Of a stretch of 64,000 nt of DNA, positions 11,005-20,599 are shown piece after piece; positions within the stretch are counted from its first letter, which is position 1; every line of letters starts with the position of its first letter. The notes below the pieces were generated by a model. That model was not told the origin of the DNA and ran no database searches. It worked only from the letters and a program-made list of their open reading frames with translations. The position numbers were made by a program, and so were the translations under genes. Source of the stretch: Notamacropus eugenii (lineage: Eukaryota; Chordata; Mammalia; Diprotodontia; Macropodidae); the NCBI RefSeq assembly GCF_028372415.1, contig NC_092875.1:51708771-51772770 (forward strand), in the 5' to 3' direction.

Positions 11005-12859
11005 AAAAATTAAAGTCAGGCAAGTGGAAGCTAATGATTCTATGAGATATCAAGAATCAGTCAAACAAAACCAAAGGAATGAAAAAACAACAATGTAAAA
11101 TACCTCATTGGAAAATAGATCCAGAAGAGACAATTTAAAAATTATGGGACTACTTGAAAGTCATGATTAAAAAAAAGAGCCTTGACACCATCTTTCAAGA
11201 AACTATCAAGGAAAACTTCCCTGATATTCTAGAACCAGAGGGTAGAATAAATATTGAAGGGAAGGACAAAAGATCTATCAAAAATATCAAGGGAATCAAT
11301 GAAAAAAATATGAAGAAAGGTGGCTTGGCAATACCAGATCTCAAATTGTATTACAAAGCAATAATCATCAAAACAATTTGATTACTTGCTAAGAAGTAGA
11401 GTGGTAGGTCAATGGAATAGATTATGTACACAATATAGAGTAATAAATGGCCATAATAACATAATGTTTTATAAACCCAAAGATCCAAGCTTTGGGGACA
11501 AGGACTCACCATTTGACAAAAACTACTGGAAAAACTGGAAAGCAGTTTGGCAGAAATTAGGTATAGACCAGCATCTCACACTGTATACCAAGATAAGGTA
11601 AAAATGGGTACATGATTTAAACAAATAGGGTCCTGCCATAAGCAAATTGGAGGAGCAAGGAATAGTTTACCTGTCAGATTTCTGTATAAGGGAAGAATCT
11701 GTGACCAAACAAAAAACAGAGAGCATCACAGAATGCAAAATGGATAATTTTGATTACATTAAATTAAAAGGATTTTGCACAAACAAAACCAATGAAGCCA
11801 AAGTTAGAAGGAAAGCAGAAAACTGGGGAAATTTTACAGCAAGTTTCTCTGATAAGGGCTTCATTCATCAAATACATAGAGAACTGAGTCAAATTTATAA
11901 GAACATAAGATATTCCCCAATTGATAAATGGTTGAAGGATATAGACAGGCAGTTTTCAGATGAAGAAAGTCAATTGGAAAAAATGCTCCAAATCACTATT
12001 AATTAGAGAAATACACATTAAAATAATTCCAAGGTACCACCTCACACCTATCACATTGGCTAATAAGAAAGAAAAGGAAAATGACAAATGTTGGAAGGAA
12101 TGTGGGAAAGTCTGAATACTAATGCACAGTTGATGCAGTTGCAAATTGATTCAACCACTCTGGAGAGCAATTTGGAACTATGCCCAAAAAGCTATAAAAT
12201 TGGGCCTATCCTTTGACCCAGCAACAAGTCTATATCCCAAAGACATTTTTTTTAAAAGAAAAAGGATCTATATGTGCCAAAAAAATTTATAGCAGTTTTA
12301 TGGTGGCAAAGAATTGAAAATTGAGGGGTTACCCATCAATTGGGGAATAGCTGAACAAGTTGTGGTATGATTGTGATGGAATACTATTGTGCTATAAGAA
12401 ATGAAGAGAAAGATGCTTTCAGAAAAAGACATGAACTGATACAAAGTGAAATAAGTAGAACCAAGAGAACTTTGTACCCAGTAACGGCAATATCATACAA
12501 TGATCAACTGTGAATGACTTAGCTATTCTCAGCAATACAATGATCTAAGATAATTCCAAAGGACTCATGATAGTAAAAATGCTATCCACCTCCAGAGAAA
12601 GAATGGTAGAGTCTGAATGCAGATTGTGATAGAGTCTGAATGCAGATTGAAACATACTTTAAAAAAAACTTTATTTTCCTTATTTTGGGGTGGTGTTTTT
12701 TTTGGTCTTTGTTTTTTTTTTCACAAGATGACTAACGTGGAAATATGTTTTGCATCATTGCACATGTGTAATCTACATGAAATTGAGGACAGAATTTGGA
12801 TCTTGAAAATTTTAAAAAACAGATGTTAAAAATTTTTGCACATAATTGGAAAAAAGCAT

Positions 12860-13600
12860 TAAAAAATTTATTAATTGTCAATGTGCTAAGTGCTGGGGAT
12901 ACAAAAAGAGGCAAAAGATTGTTCCTGCCCTGGAGGAGTTTACACTAGGAAAGAAAACACGAAAACAAATACATTCAAAGTAAGCTACAAATAGGGTAAA
13001 TAGGACATATATAACAGTGGAAAGGCACTGGAATTAAGAGGGGTTGGTAAAGACTTCCAATAAAGGAAGGGATTTTAGCTGGCTCTTAAAGGAAGCCAGG
13101 GAAGTCTGTAGTTGGAGTAGAGAAGGGAGAGCATTCCAGGCATGTAGAAGAGCTGGAGAAATTGCCTAGAGCCAAGAGAGGGAATGCCTTGTTTGTGGAA
13201 TAGCCAGGAGGCCAGTGTCACTGGATCGAAATGAAAGTATTGGGAAGCAAGGTATAAGAAAACTAGAAAGGTAAGAAGGATCCAAGTTACAAAAGGATTT
13301 GAATACCAACCGAAGCATTCTGTATTTGCTTTTGGAGGCAATAGGAAGCCATTGAGGTTGATTGAGTAAGAAGGTGACATGATTAGATCAAAGTTTTAGA
13401 GAAATCATTTTAGTAGCTGAATGAAAGACAGAGTGGGGAGAGACCTGAGGCCCGCAGAACCCCTCCCTCCCCCAGTAGGCTGTTGTAATAATCAAGGCTT
13501 GAGGTGATGAGGGCTTGCACAAGAGGGGTGGCAGCATCAGATGAGAGAAGGGGAGAGTAGTGGAAATCTCCAATTTCCACAGACTTAGGTGTCTGTGCAT
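12860..13600 (-). repeat. L2 LINE, reverse
   Basis: The long reverse L2 includes 'gtgctaagtgctggggatac', 'gagcattccaggcatgtaga', 'ggaggccagtgtcactggat' and 'gtgacatgattagatcaaag'. Confidence 0.8.
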
Positions 13601-14689
13601 TTTCTAAGCCTCCTCAGCTTCTTTACTTTTCAATGGGGGGAGAAGAGGGAAAATGTGGCAAAAAAAAAAAAAAATGATAAAAGTGTAAGAGAGATGAGAA
13701 GAGAAGGAGAGGTTGTGGCCTGTGAGTCACAGTGCCTCAGGTGAGCTAAGGACTCAAAGGACTGACCTCTTATGCTCAGCTCACCTAACCTGACATCCCC
13801 TGATTGAGCTCTTTGCTAGCTCTCCGTTCAGCCAGCTTACCCTCTTTAGGAACAGACAGGGAAGATAGATATAGTTTAAGTGAAGCTAGGTAGGACAGGA
13901 TCCCTGGGAGACAGGAGAGCTCCAGCTCAAGTCCTTGTTCAGGTCCCAATGCCTGGAGCCCTTCCTTTGAACCCTCCTTTTTCTGCCTGCTGGTGACCAT
14001 AGAGGCTCCACTGGTCAGAGGGAAGAACGGACATAGGTTAGTTACTGTCTGCTCCCTCTTATCAGAATCTATGTCCAGGTTTACTCATCAGAAGCTCTCT
14101 TCTCTCTTTCCAACCCTTGGGTTAACTAGCCTTTTAAGATCCTACATTTCCTCTTCCCCAATTTTTGTTCTGAGCCGGATGAGCCTGCAGGACTGATGTG
14201 AAAGGAGTGGAACCCCTTGGGCTGGCCATGTAGTTTCCCTGCAGCTATTGGACATAACCACTACCCCCTGGAGGAGTGGCTGGATGAGGGTTCTAACTCC
14301 CTTGGTGCTGACTCCCTAATATTCCCTCTTCTGGATTGGTCTGGGGATTGGTTGGCTGAGGGGAAATCATTAAAGGACCCCACTTCTTTCCCTCTCCCTT
14401 AGCTGGAACTGCTGATCTGGGGAGAAGAGAAGGAAACGCTAGACAGTCGGGAGGCAGGGTGCCTGAATCTTTTTTTCCCTTAGAATGACCTGTTAAGTGC
14501 CTAAGGCTTAGTTTCCCCTGAAGGTCCAGTACAAAGTCCTACAGGACAGTCATCTAGCTTCCTTTGAGGCTGACCTCAAATGACTGGCTCTGTCCCCAGA
14601 GAACCCAACTACGTTGCCCAGTTTAGAAGACTCCCCTGATTTGCTTGAAAGCCCAGACATTTGAATCCTGGTACCCTCCGCCTCAGTTT
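13601..14689. other. LRRC8E upstream DNA, unassigned
   Basis: Apart from an A-rich run near 13660, I see nothing I can name. Short frames here have no family resemblance. Confidence 0.5.
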
Positions 14690-15260
14690 CCCTTTCCCTC
14701 CAGTCTCTGGCCCGAGTAGGGCTGGGGTGAGGGGCGGGACCAGGTGGGCGGAGCAGCTCCGGCTCCTCAGCTCCAGCGGCCACGCCCGACTTGACTCACC
14801 CGCCCGGCCCCGGTGCTGCTCGGGACGTCCGGAGGAGACCGGAGCGCATTCCCCGAGAGCTGGGACTGAGTCACTGCTGCACCGGCGGGTGAGTCAAACG
14901 AGGGGTCTGTTCCTAGAGCAGATTCAGTTCTGAGAATGGGGATCTATCCCGGCAGGGGAATCCCCTCGGAGGACGGGGATCTGTCCGGAAGGCTAGGGAT
15001 CTGGACCAGGAGAATGAGGCTCTGTCCCGAGAGCTTGGCGGGAGGGAGTTGTCCCTGTACGGGGAGGAGGACCTGCTGGGAGAACGGAGGTCTGTCCCGA
15101 AGGCTGGGGAGCTGCACCTGGAAATCGAGGACTAGTGTGGAGAGCGAGGGGAGAGTGGGAATTATCCCCCCGACAGGGAGATCTGCTGGGACAGTTGAGC
15201 TGCGTACGCCACCACACACAGTCTGCCGGGAAAAGAGCGAGATCTACCCCCGGGCAATTG
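14690..15260 (+). promoter_or_regulatory. LRRC8E: CpG-rich probable LRRC8E promoter and non-coding first exon
   Basis: This is a local GC and CpG peak with GC-box-like strings (GGGGCGGG, GGGCGG, CACGCCC). A consensus donor (GTGAGT) at 14889 could close a non-coding first exon that splices to 20457. Three AP-1 heptamers lie at 14792, 14867 and 14890. The promoter role is inferred from CpG content, distance and orientation; no transcript evidence is available here. Confidence 0.6.
14936..15240 (+). repeat. Degenerate tandem repeat in LRRC8E intron 1
   Basis: About five diverged units share a 'ggggatctgtcccg..aggct' theme in CpG-rich DNA. The 126-codon frame across it is probably a by-product of the repeat. 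Confidence 0.4.
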
Positions 15261-15629
15261 TCGGTGCCATTGAGGCTGAGCCCCTGAACTGGGGGTGGGG
15301 GGGAGAAAAGAGCTGAGAGAAGACTTATTCGGGATTCCCTCCTAGTCCCGACCTCTTTTACCCTAAACCCCAGTCCTCATAGATCCTGTTATGGGGCCCA
15401 GTCCAGATCTCTTCTACTCTGAGCCCCTGTCACCATAGACGGTCCCCTGACTTATGAAGCGATTGTTTCCCTATCCAGACCCCAGACCCCAGGCCCTGAG
15501 ATTCCAGTTTCAAAATCCCAATTCCTATTCCTCGATTTTTGACTCCTATCTCTCCAGTCAGCTTTGAGATCCTCAGTCCTCAGCATATTGACACTCCACT
15601 ATCCTGTCCTTTGGACTAGCCTGTGATTT

Positions 15630-16180
15630 GGCCAATTAACAAATATTTGGGTGTCTGCCTTCTAGGGATTTCCAATCTCCTAGAAGAGTTAAGACAAGGT
15701 TGAAGATAGCTAATCCATAATGAATCCAGTATCATAGGGCAGAGGCCAAGATCTCTAGCCAAAGAATAGGTAGGGGCTGTCTGCTCAGATAGAGCTGGAA
15801 TGGTCTGGGAAGGCTTCCCACAGGTGAGTCTTGGGTCAAGCACTGAAAGCCCAAGATGGAGAGGATTTATAGAACAAAAGGGGGAAGGACATCTAGAAAA
15901 AGGGGTGACAGAGCAAAGGTTAGGGCAGACGAATGAGGAGGGGATGGTGCTTGGAGCAGAAGGAGACATGACCTTGCAGGGGTAGGTTGGGGCCAGTTAG
16001 AAGAACATCTCAAGTACCCACTGCAGTGCCTTTTTTTCCCCTCTAGGGTGGGAAAGCCATGGAAAGTCAGGGCAGGGACATGGTCAGACCTGGACTTTAG
16101 GAAGATACTTGGTAATTTATGCCAGAAATATCATCTAGAGGTGAGGCAAGAGATGGAAGGGAGGCTGGTCAGGAGGCCAT
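15630..16180 (-). repeat. L2 LINE fragment, reverse
   Basis: Diverged reverse L2 ('tctgggaaggcttcccacag', 'atgacctt') inside LRRC8E intron 1. Confidence 0.55.
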
Positions 16181-17144
16181 TGTCAGGTAAATGAAGTGCA
16201 TGCGTCCCCTGGCTTCTCTTTTCTGTGACCTTCCTGTCCCCATCTACTCTGCCTCAGGCATCCAGGGCTCAAATCTTCCCTTACAGATCTGATCTTAGGA
16301 AAAGAACAGATGAATCTCTTTGACAAAGGAGTCAGTGACTGAAATGACTGGCTAGGGGACCCTCCCACATATTGGCATTTTGTCAGGGTTAAATGCCTTC
16401 AAAGGAATGAAGTCCTGATGATGGGATATCAGGCCTTCCTCAGGGGTCCAGAGCCTGCTTTGAAGTGTCTGAAATCACCGTAGGTCATAGGGTAGATGCT
16501 GCCCATCACTTGAGAATTCATTGCTTAGAGGTCTATTATCCTTGGGCCCTTCCACCAGAATCGTTTTCAGACAATGTCCTTGCGCGTGGAGACAGTCATG
16601 TGTCTATGGGGGCTTAATGATAGGTTTGGGACCACAAAGTTAGAATTAAAGACAGACAGAGATAATGACAATTCCATGTGTCTGCCAATCTATATGCCAC
16701 TCTACATTTGGGGCTCTGTCTGGGACTGTGTGTGTTTTTGTGTCCATCTGTCTGGAATGGATTTCTTGTCTGATGTTGTTCATCTCTGCCTCTGTTTATC
16801 TGTACCTCTCTGTGTTTGTGACTAGGATTGTGTCTGTCAGTATTTAAGAGAGACTGGTGGGTTGGTGACTATTTCCCTGGGTTTGCTCAATATTTCTATG
16901 TGAGCCTGTAACTGAGTAACCAACGATGAGTAAGACTGGGTCTACTGTGATTGTGTATCTATCTGATTGGGTGTTTGAGATGCACGATGGGGACTGGGAT
17001 TCTTCCTCAGTATTTGTCTTTCTTGAGTACATTTCTAAGATTTTCTCTGACATGGTAGGAACTGATGCAGAAACAAGGGCTTTGTGACCTAAGCTTATCG
17101 ATAAGTGGTGCATTGGATTTAGTTAGGTGTTTTTTTTTGAGGGG
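16181..17144. other. LRRC8E intron, unassigned; TG/TCTG-rich near 16570-16850
   Basis: No gene was seen. The stretch around 16710-16830 is enriched in 'tgtgtctgtc'-like words, suggesting an old decayed simple repeat. Confidence 0.45.
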
Positions 17145-17205
17145 GGTTGTTATTTTTGTCCATCTTTCATTCTCAAAGAGGACAAATGATATGACTTTTG
17201 GGGGG
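17145..17205 (+). repeat. Short RTE-SINE-like fragment
   Basis: 'gtccatctttcattctcaaa' followed by 'gaggacaaatgatatgac' resembles the 3' end of the marsupial RTE-derived SINE. Confidence 0.5.
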
Positions 17206-17299
17206 GTGGAGGATGGGAGAAGATTTGATGTTGGCTGTGGAAAGTGAGACTTACAGTGATAGACATAATTAGGTGTTTAACAAATGACTTCCATGCTGA

Positions 17300-17830
17300 T
17301 CTGCTGTGAAAACCAGAACAATTCAAAATATATTAAGCTCCTACTAAGCACCTCTCTTAGGGACTGGAGGATGTGGAGAAATAATATTGCTTGCTCTTAA
17401 GGAGGTGATATTCTATGTTAGGGGACACGATGTGAACAAAAATATTTATAGGACAAGGAAAACGGAGGAGCAAGGTAGAATCAAGGAAGACCTTGGGGAG
17501 GAGGGGATGGAACATCAATTGAGTCTTGAAGGGACCGTGAGGTTGAGCAGGGAGGGCCTTCCAGGCATGTGTCATGTGAAGAGTGCCCAGAGACAAAATT
17601 TGGATCAGGGAGGATGATCCCTAGAGCTACATCCAGGAAAATCGACAGTCTTTCTGTTTGACAAGAACTGATCATTGGTGAAGGGGAGTCCTATGAAAAA
17701 AGATTGGAAAGGAATGTGGGAGCCAGATTGCAGTGGGCTTTAAGCAGTTTGTCACTAGAGATAGGCAGCAGAGGATTATAAAGTTTAGAACAAGGAGAGT
17801 GGCAGTGTGGGGCTAGAGGACCAAGGAGTC
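17300..17830 (-). repeat. L2 LINE, reverse
   Basis: The reverse L2 pattern includes 'aagctcctactaagcacctc', 'gagggccttccaggcatgtg' and 'gtgggctttaagcag'. Confidence 0.7.
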
Positions 17831-18594
17831 ATGACCCTCTGACCCCAGGTCTTCTATCAGCACTGCCAAGAATATGTCTGTGCAAATGCACTTACACTTT
17901 TCTGTTAACACAAATATGCCTACATTTGTGTGTATGCTCTGCAGGCCTATGGTCATGTGGATGTTTCTGTTTTGGTATGTTTTCATGTACCACAAGCAAG
18001 CCTGGGTATGGGCGTGTCTGAGTGGGTATGTATCAGTATATGCCAATATCACTGACTGTGAATATATCACTATTTCTGTGTATGTATGTCTGTAACTTGG
18101 TTATCGTACATGGAACTGGGCCTCTGACAATAACTTTGGGTGTGTCAGTATGTGTGTGTGTCACTGTATGAGTCAGGATGTCCTGATATATGTGTGTACA
18201 TGAATGGAGGGTACATGTGAATAAAGACAGGAATGAGCCTGCCTCCATTAGAGTACACACAATCATGCACATATTAAGTAGACGTGTGTGTGTGTGTGTT
18301 TGATAGGGCAGACTGATTTGTGAAGACGTAGACATAAGGGTATGATCACTGGCCAAACATCCTTAGACATTGTTTTTGTGCAGGAGCATGCCAGGGCTCA
18401 GAGACTGCAAACATCAGTGATACTGACTGGGACTTGGGGATGATCAGCAGGGTTTCATCAGTTCCTTCAAAAGGGAGTTGGTGAGAGTTTAAAGTGGAAA
18501 CCTAATCTGGAACCCAGGGGTCTTCTATCTCCAACTCCCCAAATGAATTCTGGGCCCAGGGCTAGGCAGACAGAAAGAGATGGGACAGGACAGT
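17831..18594. other. LRRC8E intron, TG-rich
   Basis: It contains several short TG/TATG-rich patches, e.g. near 18145 and 18285. No gene was seen. Confidence 0.5.
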
Positions 18595-18760
18595 AAGGTA
18601 TTTTGAGAGTCACAGAAGGGGCCTTAGAGAACATCTTGTCTGATACTCTCATTTACAGACAGGGAAACTGAGGCCCAGAGAGGGAAGTAATTTGCACTAA
18701 TCACTCAGTTAATAAATAGAGCTTGTGGGTGGCTCTCCAGACTTTGATTTAGGTTGCCAT
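18595..18760 (-). repeat. MIR SINE, reverse
   Basis: 'cagacagggaaactgaggcc' and 'cagagagggaagtaatttgc' are the reverse MIR core. Confidence 0.75.
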
Positions 18761-20290
18761 ATTGTGGGGAATGAGTAGAGTGATGTTGGTGGAGGCAGGG
18801 TTAATGATAAGAGTTAGGATCATGTGAGGAAGAGATGGGATTGCCAGGGCTGGGAGGCAACTTCTGTAACAGGAGGGAAATGAAGGCTAGAGGGGATGGA
18901 CCGTGGAGTCTCCTCTCTGCTACCCCTAAAGGGAAGAGCACCTGAGACCAGAGAACCCTCCTCCATGGCTAACTCCTCTTAAGTCAGGAAACTTCTAGCT
19001 ATGTGACTCCCTCCTCCCTGACCCAGCTTTTCTGTATGTCACACCCCCAAGGCCTGAATCCAGGATCTCTCCCCAAGGATATGTCCAAGTAGCCTTGCTT
19101 CCCATCCTTCCTAAGGTTTATAGAACTTGGAGGTTGGAGGGCAAGAGAGGGGGAGATTGAGGGAGAGAGTGGGGCAAGGAGCCAGCCCAAATACCATGGT
19201 AGGTGGTGTCTGGCCCTGATCCAGTCCTACACCCCACGCCTGACTTCCTGTGTCTCCCCAGGGCCCAGGATAATAGTCAGAGTCTTAGAATATCACAGCT
19301 GAAAGGGACCTTAGAAAGAAAGGGTCCACTCCCACCCCCTTATTTAACAAAGTAGGGAAAAAAGCTTGGTCTTCAAGGACCCCCAGGGACAGAGAGACAA
19401 GGAAGGCCTGAGGGGCTGCCTCCTCATCCTGACTCTACTCCTCAGTGTAGCTGCTCCCCCTTCTCAGCTAAGATCCAGGCTTCCCATTCCTTTGTGCCCT
19501 AGTCATTCCCTTTTCTAAACCAGGTATCCTTGTCTTCTTCCACCTCTCCCAGTGTTCAGGCTTCTGATCAAAGCTGAGCCTGGGCCCCTGGCCCTCTAGG
19601 AGCCCAGCTACCCCCACTACTAAGGCCCGGCTGACCCGCCCCTTTCAACTTTTTGACTCCCTGCCCCTGGGGCCCTGGTAACCAGAGCCAGGCTCTAGCC
19701 GGCTTTTCCGGTTGGAGGTGGCACTGGGTTGGAGGTGGCACGGGGAGTGCCCCCATGGGGTGGGGGTGGAGGTATACAGCTTCAGTCCCACCCCTGGAAA
19801 GCCCAGTGTGGGAATTTAGGGTCTGGAAGGCAGGAGTTTCCCAAGTGACTTCAGTCCTCAAGGCAGTTTATGGCATTACTTGGGGAGAGTTAGGAATCTG
19901 GAGTTGCCTGGGAGTCAGATCAGGGGACTGGGTGGAGAATCAGCTGCTTGGGTCCCAGGGAGGGAGTGGTTTTTGGTTAAAGCCTACTCTACTCCCTGAA
20001 TTCTGGAAGGACAGGAAGAGATAGGGGGTGGGGAAGGAAAACTAACAGAGAGAGGAGGTGTTCTGCTAAACTCAGGCTGTTGTCAGAGAATATGAGATAG
20101 GAATTGAAGATTAACACTGATGAGGAGGAAGGATCTGAGAAGCATCACGCTGTGGAAGGGAGATCTTGAGGGCAAAAGGCTAAGACAGTAGATGGCCTGG
20201 GGGCTCGAGGAATGCCTTGATCCATTCCCTCCTTCTGGGCCCCTTGATTCACTCTCTGGCCGCACTATTTCCAGGCAGCAATGTAGAGTA
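18761..20290. other. LRRC8E intron, mostly unassigned
   Basis: A short MIR-type trace lies near 19285-19370. The GC-rich stretch at 19560-19830 has overlapping frames but no recognisable protein. Confidence 0.5.
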
Positions 20291-20447
20291 ATTAAAGCAC
20301 TGGTCAGGAACACTTAGTTTTAGCCCTGACTTTGCCACAAAAACTCAGCGTGGGATCTTGGGCAAGTCCTTTCCTTTATCTGGGCTTCTGTTTTCTCCTC
20401 TGTAAAATGGCCTTTAGGGTCCTTTCCAATCCTGACATTCTGTAATT
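20291..20447 (+). repeat. MIR SINE next to the LRRC8E splice acceptor
   Basis: 'gggatcttgggcaagtcctt' and 'tctgtaaaatggcctttagg' are + strand MIR. The copy ends within about 10 bases of the acceptor at 20456. Confidence 0.75.
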
Positions 20448-20456
20448 CCTCCACAG

Positions 20457-20599
20457 GCAGAATGATCCCAGTGGCTGAATTCAAGCAATTCGCAGAGCAG
20501 CAGCCAGCATTCAAAGTGCTAAAGCCGTGGTGGGATGTGCTAGCTGAATATATCACGGTTGCCATGCTCATGATTGGAGTCTTTGGCTGTACCCTGCAG
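20457..20599 (+). CDS. LRRC8E: LRRC8E first coding exon
   Basis: The exon begins after the acceptor CCACAG at 20451-20456 and has only five untranslated bases before ATG at 20462. It encodes residues 1-46, covering the N-terminus and TM1, and ends at a GTAAGG donor in phase 0. Confidence 0.93.

Larger units (their letters stand above)
5178..12850 (+). repeat. Internally deleted L1, interrupted by nested insertions
   Basis: The 5' end ('accaagatggtggagtaag') is at about 5180. ORF1 pieces lie at 5760-6475, 9066-9207 and 11021-11275, and the ORF2 C-terminal part and 3' UTR at 11275-12850. Between the ORF1 and ORF2 pieces most of ORF2 is missing. Inserted into it are a reverse L1 tail (about 6001-6339), an ORF1-only element with a second 3' UTR piece (about 6478-9060) and another ORF1-only element (9224-11004). 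Confidence 0.7.

Noticed and set aside
14936-15316. 126-codon frame downstream of the LRRC8E promoter
   Set aside because: It is explained by a degenerate GC-rich tandem repeat; no start context or domain.
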